Shown: positions 1-8,715, counted from the first letter of the stretch. The stretch: 40,446 nucleotides of DNA from Mycobacterium sp. PSTR-4-N (GCF_022348085.1 NZ_JAKRFN010000036.1:1-40446), one strand, 5' to 3'. A program made the numbers and translations. Notes: a model not told the origin generated them from the sequence alone.

Positions 1-44
1 GCGGGGACGGCGGCGCCGGCGGAGCGGGCAACCGCGCGGACTAG
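1..44 (+). CDS. 3' end of a Gly-rich (PGRS-like) protein, partial
   Basis: A plus-strand frame read from base 3 gives G-D-G-G-A-G-G-A-G-N-R-A-D and stops at a TAG at 42-44. The Gly-Gly-Ala rhythm resembles the C-terminal tail of mycobacterial PGRS-type or other Gly-rich repeat proteins. It ends inside the last codons of the convergent methyltransferase gene, a 4-base overlap. Only 13 codons are visible, and GC-rich mycobacterial DNA can give such a string by chance in a non-coding frame. The call is tentative. Confidence 0.35.
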   Translation, partial: GDGGAGGAGNRAD

Positions 45-1135
45 ACGGGCACCGCCTCGATCACCGACAGCGGGCTGACCGTCGGGACCACCTTCGTCAG
101 CCGAAAACCGGTTCGACGCAACAACTCCGAGTATTCCGCCCGGGTGCGTTCCCGGCCGTGCACCATCAGCAGCATCTCGAGGTCGAGCATGTGGCCGATG
201 AAGGACGTGGCGCGTTCGGGAAGCACCATCTCCAGCAGCACGAGCCTGCCGCCGTCGTCGATGCCGGTGCGGATGTTGCGTAGGATCGTGGCTGCGTGCT
301 CGTCGTCCCAGTCGTGGATGATGTTCTTCATCACGTACAGGTCGGCGCCGGCAGGTACCGCGTCGAGAAACGAACCGCTCTCGACGCGTGCGCGGGCCGC
401 GACGCCGGCGTCCTCGAAGACCCGCCCGGCTCCGTCGACGACCGCAGGCAGGTCGAACAGCACCCCGCGCGCCTGCGGCACCTTCTGCAAGATGGTGGCC
501 AGCACCGCGCCGTGCCCACCGCCGACGTCGACGGCGAGTCGACACCCGGTGAAGTCATAGGCTTGCAGCGCAACGTCATTCGACAGCCCACTGGCGGCGG
601 TCATGGCGTTGTTGAACACCCGCGCGAACTCCGGGTCGGTGTCGAGGTAGTCGAAGAACGGCATCCCGCGCAACATGTCCGCGGCCGGCTCACCCGTCTG
701 CACCGAATAATCCAAGCTGCCCCAGTCCGCCCATCGGGCTGGATGTCCGATGAACAGCACCATGTCGCGCATCGAGCCCGGGACGTCCGCGCGCAGCGCC
801 TGCCCCACCGAGGTCAGCGCAAAGCGACCGTCGCGCCGCTCACGCAACGCGCCGCGACTGGTCATGGCTCGCATCAGGCGATGCACTGCACCGGCGTGGG
901 CTCCCACTGCGGCTGCCACGTCTGCGGAATGCCGTGGACCGCCGGCCAACTCGTCGGCGATGCCGAGCTTGGCTGCGACGTAGAGCACCTGGGTCGTCCA
1001 GGCTCCGGTGGCCAGCTCGAGCAGGGCCACGTTGCCGGGGGCGGTGCCGCGGTGCCACTGCGCCAGTGCCGCACGCATCCGATCGACTGCCCGGATCACC
1101 GCCACCGGCGGAACAGTTCGTCTCACGGCGGTCAC
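41..1135 (-). CDS. SAM-dependent O-methyltransferase, winged-helix type
   Basis: The 364-residue protein has the layout of the plant-type/hydroxyneurosporene O-methyltransferase family. An N-terminal winged-helix dimerisation region (about residues 35-115) is followed by a class I SAM fold. The glycine motif is DVGGGHG (about 202-208), then FDLPAVV. The NIIHDWDDEH segment carries the His that is the catalytic base in this family. It should methylate a hydroxyl group on a small, probably aromatic or polyketide-like, molecule; the substrate cannot be read from the sequence. The start is a GTG with a short intergenic gap after the sigA stop, so it could be read through from sigA. I do not recall it in the M. 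tuberculosis sigA neighbourhood, so it may be a lineage-specific gene beside the conserved block. Confidence 0.85.
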   Translation of the reverse strand: MTAVRRTVPPVAVIRAVDRMRAALAQWHRGTAPGNVALLELATGAWTTQVLYVAAKLGIADELAGGPRHSADVAAAVGAHAGAVHRLMRAMTSRGALRERRDGRFALTSVGQALRADVPGSMRDMVLFIGHPARWADWGSLDYSVQTGEPAADMLRGMPFFDYLDTDPEFARVFNNAMTAASGLSNDVALQAYDFTGCRLAVDVGGGHGAVLATILQKVPQARGVLFDLPAVVDGAGRVFEDAGVAARARVESGSFLDAVPAGADLYVMKNIIHDWDDEHAATILRNIRTGIDDGGRLVLLEMVLPERATSFIGHMLDLEMLLMVHGRERTRAEYSELLRRTGFRLTKVVPTVSPLSVIEAVPV

Positions 1136-1184
1136 GCTAGGCGAACCGCCTTGAACAATTCTTGGACGACGCTTGGTGGTCGAC

Positions 1185-2654
1185 CTAGTCGAGGTAGTCG
1201 CGCAGAACCTGCGAGCGGCTGGGGTGGCGCAACTTGCTCATGGTCTTGCTCTCGATCTGCCTGATGCGCTCACGGGTGACCCCGTACACCTGGCCGATCT
1301 CGTCCAGCGTGCGCGGCTGACCGTCGGTGAGTCCGAAGCGCAACCGCACCACCCCGGCTTCACGCTCGGAGAGCGTCTCCAGCACGGACTGCAGCTGGTC
1401 CTGCAGCAGCGTGAACGACACCGCGTCCACGGCCACGACGGCCTCGCTGTCCTCGATGAAGTCGCCGAGCTGGCTGTCGCCCTCGTCGCCGATGGTCTGA
1501 TCAAGGGAAATGGGCTCTCGCGCGTACTGCTGGATCTCCAGCACCTTCTCCGGCGTGATGTCCATTTCCTTGGCGAGTTCCTCGGGCGTGGGCTCGCGAC
1601 CCAGGTCCTGCAGCAGCTCGCGCTGGATGCGGCCGAGCTTGTTGATGACCTCGACCATGTGCACGGGGATGCGGATGGTGCGCGCCTGGTCGGCCATCGC
1701 ACGGGTGATCGCCTGCCGGATCCACCAGGTGGCGTAGGTGGAGAACTTGTAACCCTTGGTGTAGTCGAACTTCTCGACCGCGCGGATCAGACCCAGGTTT
1801 CCCTCCTGGATCAGATCGAGGAACGCCATGCCGCGACCGGTGTAGCGCTTGGCCAGTGACACCACCAGACGCAGGTTGGCCTCGAGCAGGTGGTTCTTCG
1901 CGCGGTCGCCGTCGCGGCAGATCCACATCATGTCGCGGCGCTGGGCGGCAGGCAGCTTCTCGCCCTTCTCGGCGAATTCTGCCATGAGCTGCGTGGCGTA
2001 CAGGCCGGCCTCGATGCGCTTGGCCAGCTCGACCTCTTCCTCGGCGTTGAGCAGCGCGACCTTGCCGATCTGCTTGAGATAGGCACGGACCGAGTCGGCC
2101 GAGGCGGTGAGTTCGGCGTCCTTGCGGGCCTGGCGCAGCGCCTCGGATTCCTCTTCGTCCCAGACGAAGTCGCCCGAGGCCTTGTCCTTTTCCGAGGGCT
2201 CGGCGATGTCGTCGTCGGCGCCGTTCTTGCCGGCTGCGGCGGCCTTGCCCGACGCTGCCGGGGTCTCGGTCGCATCGTCGGCGGCGGGCTCGTCGGCCTC
2301 GTCGTCGCTGTCGTCGTCGCCGTCGCTGTCGCTGTCGTCGTCGCTGTCGACCTCGATGTCGTCGAGTTCGAGATCACCGTCCTCGACGTCGATGTCCTCG
2401 CCGGGCTCTGCCTCGAGCTCGTCGTTGGTGTCCAGCTCGTCACCGGTCAGCTCGGTGTCGACGGCTCCCGGCGCGGCCGCCTTCTTGGCGCGGCCGCGTC
2501 CCGCGGGGGCGTCGGCGGACTTGGCCGTGCGCTTGGCGGCCTTCGCGGGAGCGCTCTTGGCCGCTCGCTTCGCGGGCGCCTTCTTCGCGGGAGTCTTGGC
2601 TGCGGTGTGCTTCACCGGCTCATCGGTTGCCGGGCTTGCCTTTGTCGCTGCCAC
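1185..2654 (-). CDS. sigA: Primary RNA polymerase sigma factor SigA
   Basis: This is the principal sigma factor of transcription initiation. The C-terminal half is the near-invariant mycobacterial sequence: region 1.2 (SADSVRAYLKQIGKV), regions 2.1-2.4 with the promoter-melting and -10-reading segment (YATWWIRQAITRA), region 3, and region 4.2 with the -35-reading helix (VTRERIRQIESKTM), ending in RDYLD. The N-terminal 170 residues are low complexity: a Lys/Ala/Pro-rich basic part, then a strongly acidic Asp/Ser/Glu part. I chose the GTG at 2654 (V-A-A-T-K-A-S) over the upstream ATG at 2690 because it matches the known mycobacterial N-terminus and has GGAAGGG just upstream. The mature protein is 489 residues. 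Confidence 0.97.
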   Translation of the reverse strand: MAATKASPATDEPVKHTAAKTPAKKAPAKRAAKSAPAKAAKRTAKSADAPAGRGRAKKAAAPGAVDTELTGDELDTNDELEAEPGEDIDVEDGDLELDDIEVDSDDDSDSDGDDDSDDEADEPAADDATETPAASGKAAAAGKNGADDDIAEPSEKDKASGDFVWDEEESEALRQARKDAELTASADSVRAYLKQIGKVALLNAEEEVELAKRIEAGLYATQLMAEFAEKGEKLPAAQRRDMMWICRDGDRAKNHLLEANLRLVVSLAKRYTGRGMAFLDLIQEGNLGLIRAVEKFDYTKGYKFSTYATWWIRQAITRAMADQARTIRIPVHMVEVINKLGRIQRELLQDLGREPTPEELAKEMDITPEKVLEIQQYAREPISLDQTIGDEGDSQLGDFIEDSEAVVAVDAVSFTLLQDQLQSVLETLSEREAGVVRLRFGLTDGQPRTLDEIGQVYGVTRERIRQIESKTMSKLRHPSRSQVLRDYLD

Positions 2655-2677
2655 GTACACCCTTCCAATCGTGCGGG

Positions 2678-2706
2678 TTTCGGCGCGCACGCATGCGCCG
2701 CCGAAA
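2678..2706. other. Inverted repeat in the sigA leader
   Basis: TTTCGGCG at 2678-2685 and CGCCGAAA at 2699-2706 form perfect 8-bp arms around a 13-base loop. The repeat lies about 24-52 bases upstream of the sigA GTG, inside the presumed 5' untranslated region. There is no T-tract, so a classical terminator is unlikely. It could be an RNA hairpin affecting sigA mRNA stability or a protein-binding palindrome. No function is shown. Confidence 0.4.
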
Positions 2707-2787
2707 AGTGTCGGCTATCTCGAATGTCGGCGACGATCTCTAGTGAGGATGCTCCGCCGCTCTCGGTGTAGGCGGCCGCCGTCGACC

Positions 2788-2793
2788 ATTGTA
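2788..2793 (-). promoter_or_regulatory. Candidate -10 box of sigA promoter
   Basis: On the minus strand the hexamer reads TACAAT, a strong match to the mycobacterial SigA -10 (TATAAT/TANNNT). It would start transcription near 2781, giving a leader of about 127 bases before the sigA GTG. No convincing -35 hexamer is seen at 16-18 bases, which is common for mycobacterial promoters. Confidence 0.45.
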
Positions 2794-2851
2794 ACGACAG
2801 TGTGGGTGCGCACCGTCCCGAGCGGCAAATTTGACGGCCGCGGCGCGTCGG

Positions 2852-3655
<804 letters not shown>

Positions 3656-3771
3656 GCAGGCTCCTCTGCGCAGGTGGGCGGCCCCGGTCGTGCCCACCCT
3701 ATCGGCTGGCCGTTCGCGCGGGGCGGCAGTCCGCCATCCCGGGCCGCCCCAGCGGGCGTCGGTGTGCTGCG

Positions 3772-4635
3772 ATGGTCGATGTGAGCGAGATCGACACCGA
3801 GCCACTGGCCGTCGCAGCAGTCGCCCAGCAGTTGGCCGCCGAGGCGGCCGCCTTCGTCAGGCGACGCCGCGCCGAGGTGTTCGACCGAGCGAGTCAGGCC
3901 GACGCCGATGCCGCGATCCGGTCCAAGAGCACGCCGACAGACCCGGTCACCGTCGTCGACACCGAGACCGAGCGCCTGCTGCGCGAGCGGCTGGCGCAAC
4001 TGCGCCCGGGGGAGCCGATCCTCGGCGAGGAAGAAGGCGGACCCGACAGCGGGCAGGACGAGCGGCTCACGTGGGTGCTCGACCCGATCGACGGCACGGT
4101 GAACTTCGTCTACGGCATCGAGGCGTTCGCGGTGTCGATCGGTGTGCAACGCAGCGGCGTGTCGATCGCCGGCGCGGTCGCCGACGTCGCGCACGGAGCC
4201 GTCTACGCCGCCGCGATCGGGCACGGGGCCTGGGTGGTTCGCGACGGGCAGACGACCCGGCTGCAGTGCAGTACGGCGTCGTCGTTGTCGATGGCGCTCG
4301 TCGGCACCGGCTTCTCCTATCAGCCCGACGACCGCCGGCGCCAGGGCGCTGTGGTGGCCCGATTGCTGCCCGAGATTCGCGATCTGCGGCGGATCGGGTC
4401 CTGCGCCCTGGATCTGTGCATGGTGGCCGCGGGCCGGCTCGACGCGTACTTCGAAGACGGCGTGCACGTGTGGGATTGGGCAGCCGGTGGGTTGATCGCG
4501 GCGGAGGCGGGTGCGGTGGTACGGGCACCCGAGGCCGCGGGGGCGGGCCTGATGGTGGCGGCCGCACCTGGGGTGGCCGCCGACCTCGACGACGCGCTAC
4601 GGCGCTGCGGGGTGGACCTCGACGCGGACCGCTGA
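3772..4635 (+). CDS. suhB: Inositol monophosphatase SuhB
   Basis: This 287-residue Mg2+-dependent phosphatase releases inositol from inositol-1-phosphate, which feeds phosphatidylinositol, mannosides and mycothiol. Family motifs are present in order: DPVTVVDTETE (metal site), GEEEGG with the catalytic Glu, the WVLDPIDGTVNFVYG signature with metal-binding Asp residues, and the C-terminal VWDWAAGGLIAAEAGA motif. It starts at ATG 3772 (M-V-D-V-S-E); a GTG at 3781 is an alternative. The gene is convergent with cei, with only two bases between the stop codons. Confidence 0.93.
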   Translation: MVDVSEIDTEPLAVAAVAQQLAAEAAAFVRRRRAEVFDRASQADADAAIRSKSTPTDPVTVVDTETERLLRERLAQLRPGEPILGEEEGGPDSGQDERLTWVLDPIDGTVNFVYGIEAFAVSIGVQRSGVSIAGAVADVAHGAVYAAAIGHGAWVVRDGQTTRLQCSTASSLSMALVGTGFSYQPDDRRRQGAVVARLLPEIRDLRRIGSCALDLCMVAAGRLDAYFEDGVHVWDWAAGGLIAAEAGAVVRAPEAAGAGLMVAAAPGVAADLDDALRRCGVDLDADR

Positions 4636-4637
4636 GC

Positions 4638-5294
4638 TCAACAGGTCTGCGTGTGGATCTTGGTCAGCAGTGACGAGTCGGCCGGTGCGGTGGCGTCGGG
4701 CAGCAGGCTGGCCAACACCGCGTCGATGTCGTCACTGTGCGCCAGCTCGGTGAAATCGGTGCCGATCGCGAGGTCGACGGTGTCGTCCTGGCGCTGGTCC
4801 TGGAACAACTCGGTGCACGGCGCCACCAACCAGAGCGATGCCGCGGCGGCACGGCCGGCGGGGCCGAAGCGGATCTGTCCCTGGCATTGCAGACGGCCGT
4901 TGGCATAGACGGGATCGTTGGCGGCTTCGGGCTCGTTGAACCCCAGGTCACGTAGCGCACCGGCCACTTCGGCCGCCTGGCCGCCCTGCCCGCTGGCATT
5001 GAGCACCCTGATCCGCGTGTCGGCGAGCTTGGCGGGGGTGACATCGGTCATCGCCGAGCGCGACACCTGCTCCCCGAGCGTGGGGGTCGGCGCGTTGGGA
5101 TCGGCCGGGGCCGGGGGAGGGTTGCACGTCGCGACCTCCTGCACGTCCGGCGGTTGGGACAGCGCGATCACCCAGACCAGCATCGCGGCCACCGCCAGGG
5201 CGGCGAACATCAGGGCTCCCGGCAGGAAGTTCCGCCGCCGGAACGGGCGCCCGTGCTTGTCGAACGCGGTGCCCTCGGTGATTTGCGCGACCAC
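4638..5294 (-). CDS. cei: Cell envelope integrity protein Cei (LytR C-terminal domain)
   Basis: A 218-residue single-pass membrane protein. A short basic cytosolic N-terminus (FDKHGRPFRRR) leads into one transmembrane helix (about residues 24-45). A Pro-rich linker and an extracytoplasmic LytR_C domain follow, with the RIRVLNASGQGGQA strand-turn motif and paired Cys residues. The sequence matches what I recall of Rv2700 (Cei), needed for envelope integrity and antibiotic tolerance in M. tuberculosis. I chose GTG 5294 (V-V-A-Q-I-T-E-G), the conserved mycobacterial N-terminus; the frame extends further upstream without support. It is divergent from the DUF4193 gene, with a CRP-type palindrome between them. 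Confidence 0.9.
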   Translation of the reverse strand: MVAQITEGTAFDKHGRPFRRRNFLPGALMFAALAVAAMLVWVIALSQPPDVQEVATCNPPPAPADPNAPTPTLGEQVSRSAMTDVTPAKLADTRIRVLNASGQGGQAAEVAGALRDLGFNEPEAANDPVYANGRLQCQGQIRFGPAGRAAAASLWLVAPCTELFQDQRQDDTVDLAIGTDFTELAHSDDIDAVLASLLPDATAPADSSLLTKIHTQTC

Positions 5295-5358
5295 GGCACA
5301 GACTCTAGAGCCCTTTCGAGCGAGCCTCCGACCGGCACTGACAGCACAACCCTCCCTG

Positions 5359-5376
5359 ATGTGACGCAAATCACAT
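5359..5376. promoter_or_regulatory. CRP-type binding site between cei and the DUF4193 gene
   Basis: ATGTGA-CGCAAA-TCACAT is a perfect 6+6 palindrome with a 6-base spacer. It fits TGTGA-N6-TCACA, the consensus of the cAMP receptor protein family, including the mycobacterial CRP (Rv3676 type). It sits 64 bp before the cei start and 97 bp before the DUF4193 gene start, so it could control one or both divergent genes. Occupation is inferred. Confidence 0.7.
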
Positions 5377-5473
5377 TAGATCAGGGCTCATTCCGGGCAC
5401 GAATCATTTGGTGGAAGCGTTCGACGCTGGTACAAAACCAACGCTGCAACGAGCTTCACGGAGGGGACAGGCC

Positions 5474-5776
5474 ATGGCTACCGATTACGACGCCCCACGG
5501 CGCACAGAGACCGATGACGTTTCCGAGGATTCCCTCGAGGAACTGAAGGCACGCCGCAACGAAGCTCAGTCTGCTGTCGTCGACGTCGACGAATCCGAGA
5601 CCGCCGAATCGTTCGAACTGCCCGGCGCGGATCTGTCCGGCGAGGAACTCTCGGTACGGGTGATACCGAAACAAGCCGACGAATTCACGTGTTCGAGCTG
5701 CTTCCTGGTGCATCACCGCAGCCGCCTGGCCAGTGAGAAGAACGGCATGATGATCTGCTCGGACTGCGCGGCCTAG
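5474..5776 (+). CDS. DUF4193 family small zinc-ribbon-like protein
   Basis: A 100-residue protein, nearly identical to the conserved actinobacterial DUF4193 protein (Rv2699c type). It begins M-A-T-D-Y-D-A-P-R-R-T-E, has an acidic middle, and ends in a compact C-terminal module with two CxxC pairs (CSSC and CSDC) that probably bind a zinc ion. ATG 5474 is preceded by GGAGGGG at a good distance. The exact function is unknown to me. Its strict conservation suggests a core role, perhaps tied to transcription or the envelope. The upstream region carries the CRP-type palindrome. The DUF4193 gene is convergent with the DUF3093 gene, the stops being 4 bases apart. Confidence 0.9.
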   Translation: MATDYDAPRRTETDDVSEDSLEELKARRNEAQSAVVDVDESETAESFELPGADLSGEELSVRVIPKQADEFTCSSCFLVHHRSRLASEKNGMMICSDCAA

Positions 5777-5780
5777 AGCC

Positions 5781-6260
5781 TCAGGAGTTCAGCGCGGCGA
5801 GCACCCGATCGGGACGCCGGGCACTGATCAGCCAGTACGGCGTCGGGTCTTCCGGGTCCTCCAGCACGAGCAGCACCAGCGGTCCCACCCATGCGCGGTG
5901 GACGACGTAGGCGGCCGGGTCCAGCTGTCGGCCGAGCGCCGCCGACTTCGCTGATTTGGGCACGGTCGCCGAGCGGGTGATCACCGTGGCGGGAAGGTGG
6001 GCGCGTCCCACCCACAGCTCGGCGGTTCCCGTGCCCGGGTCGACCACCGACACCTCCACCCGGCCCAGCCACAGCAGGGCAACGGCGGCGACAGGGAGCA
6101 GCAGCGCATACGGCAACCACACCGGCAGCGCCGGAACGCCCTGGTTGATCTCGAGGCCGATCAGTGCGGCCAATCCCAGTCCCGGCAGCCACCACCACCA
6201 CGGCACCCAGAGCCGTTCGCGGTAGCGAACGCTGCGGGCGGTGGTGTGCGTGTCGGACAC
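5781..6260 (-). CDS. DUF3093 family membrane protein
   Basis: A 159-residue protein with two closely spaced N-terminal transmembrane segments. The first starts at a Trp-rich VPWWWWLPGLGLAALIGL stretch, the second at LPYALLLPVAAVALLWLG. A soluble C-terminal domain of about 95 residues with a PH-like strand pattern follows. This matches the conserved DUF3093 protein of mycobacteria (Rv2698 type); function unknown. GTG 6260 is chosen because it gives the family-length N-terminus; the open frame continues to 6293. It is divergent from dut, with 25 bases between starts. Confidence 0.85.
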   Translation of the reverse strand: MSDTHTTARSVRYRERLWVPWWWWLPGLGLAALIGLEINQGVPALPVWLPYALLLPVAAVALLWLGRVEVSVVDPGTGTAELWVGRAHLPATVITRSATVPKSAKSAALGRQLDPAAYVVHRAWVGPLVLLVLEDPEDPTPYWLISARRPDRVLAALNS

Positions 6261-6271
6261 GCGGCCAAGAG

Positions 6272-6277
6272 TAATCT
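6272..6277 (+). promoter_or_regulatory. Candidate -10 box for dut
   Basis: TAATCT fits the mycobacterial TANNNT -10 and ends 8 bases before the dut GTG, so the transcript would be leaderless or nearly so. No Shine-Dalgarno sequence is visible before that GTG, which supports the idea. Confidence 0.35.
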
Positions 6278-6285
6278 CTGACGCC

Positions 6286-6750
6286 GTGCCCACCTCCCTG
6301 CCGGTCGTTCGCCTCGATCCGGAACTCCCGATGCCCGCACGGGCCCATGACGGAGACGCTGGGGTGGACCTGTTCAGTGCGGCCGACGTCGAACTGGGGC
6401 CCGGTCAGCGAGCGCTGGTCGGCACCGGCATCGCCGTCGCGATTCCGCACGGCATGGTCGGCTTGATCCACCCGCGATCGGGACTGGCTGCGCGCGTTGG
6501 CCTTTCGATCGTCAACAGCCCGGGAACGATCGACGCCGGGTATCGCGGTGAGATCAAGGTGTCGTTGATCAACCTGGACCCGCAGACGCCTATCGTCGTG
6601 CACCGGGGTGATCGCATCGCCCAGCTGCTGGTCCAGCGGGTGGAGTTGCCGGAGCTGGTGGAAGTCACCTCCTTCGACGAAGCGGGGCTGGCCGACACGA
6701 CCCGCGGCTCGGGTGGGCACGGATCTTCCGGCGGGCATGCCAGTCTGTGA
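6286..6750 (+). CDS. dut: dUTPase (deoxyuridine 5'-triphosphate nucleotidohydrolase)
   Basis: Trimeric dUTPase, 154 residues, converts dUTP to dUMP and pyrophosphate, keeping uracil out of DNA and supplying dUMP for dTMP synthesis. All five family motifs are present: AHDGDAGVDL, PRSGLAA, GTIDAGYRGEIKV with the catalytic Asp, RGDRIAQLLVQ, and the flexible Gly-rich C-terminal arm RGSGGHGSSG. GTG 6286 gives the usual mycobacterial length; upstream codons in frame are not conserved. The stop overlaps the DUF3710 gene start (GTGA). Confidence 0.96.
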   Translation: MPTSLPVVRLDPELPMPARAHDGDAGVDLFSAADVELGPGQRALVGTGIAVAIPHGMVGLIHPRSGLAARVGLSIVNSPGTIDAGYRGEIKVSLINLDPQTPIVVHRGDRIAQLLVQRVELPELVEVTSFDEAGLADTTRGSGGHGSSGGHASL

Positions 6751-7496
6751 CGATGGCCTCCAGAGACGAACCGACAGACCCTGAGGTGGTAGCAGTGGAA
6801 GCCGACGAGGAACTCGAAGGCCCGTTCGACATCGACGATTTCGACGACCCGGAACAGGCGACCATCGCACGGCTGGACCTTGGCTCGGTGCTGGTCCCGA
6901 TGCCCGAGGCGGGTCAGGTGCAGGTCGAGATCAACGAGGCCGGGGTGCCCAGCGCGGTCTGGGTGGTGACGCCGCACGGCCGCTTCACCATCGCCGCCTA
7001 CGCCGCGCCGAAATCGACCGGCCTGTGGCGCGAAGTGGCCTCCGAGCTGGCCGAGTCGCTGCGCAAGGACGTGCCCAAGGTGAGCATCGAGGACGGCCCG
7101 TGGGGCCGCGAAGTGGTCGGCTCGGGCGGTCCCGCCGTCGTCCGCTTCATCGGCGTCGACGGCTACCGCTGGATGATCCGCTGCGTGGTCAACGGCCCGG
7201 AGGAGAGCATCCGCGCGTTGGCCGAACAGGCGCGCGAGGCACTCGCCGACACGGTGGTCCGCCGCGGTGACACGCCGTTGCCGGTGCGGACGCCGCTGCC
7301 GGTGGCTCTGCCCGAGCAGATGGCCGAGCAATTGCGCGCCGCCACCGAGCAGGCAGCCGCCGCGCAGCAGCAACAAGCGCCGGCGCCACCTCAGGAGCAG
7401 CAGCCCGAACCGCCGCAGCCGCCCGCCGACCCGGCGGCGCGGCGTGCCGCCCAGGGATCGGCGATGCAACAGCTGCGCACCATCACCGGCGGTTGA
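6747..7496 (+). CDS. DUF3710 family protein
   Basis: A 249-residue soluble protein found beside dut in actinobacteria (Rv2696c type). An acidic N-terminus (ELEGPFDIDDFDD) precedes a conserved alpha/beta core of about 150 residues (LGSVLVPMPEAGQ... FIGVDGYRWMIRCVVNGP). The C-terminal 60 residues are low complexity, rich in Gln, Ala and Pro. Translation starts at GTG 6747, overlapping the dut stop, or at ATG 6753 two codons later. Function unknown; the overlap implies coexpression with dut. It is convergent with the hydrolase-like gene, the stops being adjacent. Confidence 0.88.
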   Translation: MTMASRDEPTDPEVVAVEADEELEGPFDIDDFDDPEQATIARLDLGSVLVPMPEAGQVQVEINEAGVPSAVWVVTPHGRFTIAAYAAPKSTGLWREVASELAESLRKDVPKVSIEDGPWGREVVGSGGPAVVRFIGVDGYRWMIRCVVNGPEESIRALAEQAREALADTVVRRGDTPLPVRTPLPVALPEQMAEQLRAATEQAAAAQQQQAPAPPQEQQPEPPQPPADPAARRAAQGSAMQQLRTITGG

Positions 7497-8207
7497 CTAG
7501 CGCTGCGCCGCCGCCAGCGCAGCCACACACGCCGTACCCAGCACCGACGGGTCGGGGCCGATGTCGGCCAACGTCACCGTGCGCAGTGCTGCCCGTGGCG
7601 CGGCCGCGACCCATTCGAGTCCGACCTCGAGCGGATGGACCGCGTCGTCGGTGGCCGACACCACCCCCATAGGCGCGGCGAGCCCCTCGAACTCGCCGAC
7701 GGTTGGCGCGACGTAGCGGGAGGCGATGTCCATCGCGTCCGGCAGGGCCGGCCACTGGCCGGCCCACGACCGGGTCAGCTCCTGCGCCAGCCACGCCGGG
7801 CTCGACTGCTGCATCGTCATGGTCGTCGCCGCGAGGCCGTCGCGCCGCAGCAGTGCGGCCGACGCCCGGGCGGCCTGGGCGGCGGGCGCCGTGTCCGGCT
7901 CACCCGTCCACGCCGGCAGTGCGGCCAGCACTGCGACCACGCTCTGCGGATGTGACAGTGCCCACGCCGCTGCGACGGCGGCGCCGATCGACACCCCGCC
8001 CACCGCGATCGGCCCACCCGCCGCGCGGGCGGCGTCATCGAGGGCGCGAAGATATCCGTCGATGAGCCGGTGCGGCTGCGGGGCCGGGGTCACCACCACC
8101 GCCCCGACCTGGTGTAATGCCGGGGAAAACGCCCGGTCGACGAAGTCGTCGTCGGAGCCGGTGCCGGGTAGCAGCACGGTCGTGACACCGCGCAGATCGA
8201 CCGTCAT
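7497..8207 (-). CDS. Alpha/beta-hydrolase-like protein
   Basis: A 236-residue Ala-rich protein conserved in this mycobacterial neighbourhood (Rv2695 type). The order VTTVLLPGTGSDDDF (oxyanion-side strand and loop) then IAVGGVSIGAAVAAAWA (G-V-S-I-G nucleophile elbow, Ser near residue 93) indicates an alpha/beta hydrolase fold. GPDPSV near the C-terminus and TDDAVHPLEVG could supply the acid and His. The substrate is unknown. ATG 8207 is chosen; the longer frame up to 8351 overlaps the divergent OB-fold gene and is not conserved. Confidence 0.8.
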   Translation of the reverse strand: MTVDLRGVTTVLLPGTGSDDDFVDRAFSPALHQVGAVVVTPAPQPHRLIDGYLRALDDAARAAGGPIAVGGVSIGAAVAAAWALSHPQSVVAVLAALPAWTGEPDTAPAAQAARASAALLRRDGLAATTMTMQQSSPAWLAQELTRSWAGQWPALPDAMDIASRYVAPTVGEFEGLAAPMGVVSATDDAVHPLEVGLEWVAAAPRAALRTVTLADIGPDPSVLGTACVAALAAAQR

Positions 8208-8343
8208 GTTTCGATCGTGCCTGGTCGTGGAACCAGCTTTCCGCACGACCCGCCGCGTCGTTCGCATCTGGGAACCAACAGGTCTACCGTGGCGTTCGGT
8301 TGGAGTACGCACAGCAAGACGTGTTATGAGGTCAGGAGAAGCC

Positions 8344-8715
8344 ATGGCCACGGCCGAGGGTTACCTGCGACGGCTCACCCGTCGGTTGACCGAAGACCCC
8401 GAGCAGCTCGACGTCGAGGAACTCAGCGACGACGTGGAGAGCACCGGAGCGCAGAAGGCGATCGACTGCCAGCGCGGTCAAGAGGTGACCATGATCGGGA
8501 CGCTGCGCAGCGTCGAGTGCAACGGCAAGGCATGCGCGGGCGGGGTGAAGGCCGAACTGTTCGACGGAACCGATTCGGTGGTGCTCGTCTGGCTGGGCCA
8601 GCGCCGCATCCCCGGTATCGAGCAGGGCCGCACCCTGAAGGTGCACGGGCGCGTCGGCAAGCTCGACAACGGCGCCAAGGCGATCTACAACCCCCTCTAC
8701 GAGATCCAGAAGTGA
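8344..8715 (+). CDS. OB-fold nucleic-acid-binding domain protein
   Basis: A 123-residue protein with a single OB fold of the tRNA_anti/RecG-wedge type (about residues 45-120: VTMIGTLRSVECNG... VLVWLGQRRIPGIEQGRTLKVHGRV). It corresponds to the conserved Rv2694c-type gene. A role in binding RNA or single-stranded DNA is likely from the fold, but no partner is evident. ATG 8344 has AGGAGA at good spacing. The stop codon overlaps the start of the next gene (GTGA), so the two are probably translated together. Confidence 0.88.
   Translation: MATAEGYLRRLTRRLTEDPEQLDVEELSDDVESTGAQKAIDCQRGQEVTMIGTLRSVECNGKACAGGVKAELFDGTDSVVLVWLGQRRIPGIEQGRTLKVHGRVGKLDNGAKAIYNPLYEIQK

Noticed and set aside
1139..1151. 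5-bp hairpin (AGGCG/CGCCT) between sigA and the methyltransferase gene as a terminator
   Set aside because: The stem is too short and no T-tract follows; likely chance in GC-rich DNA.
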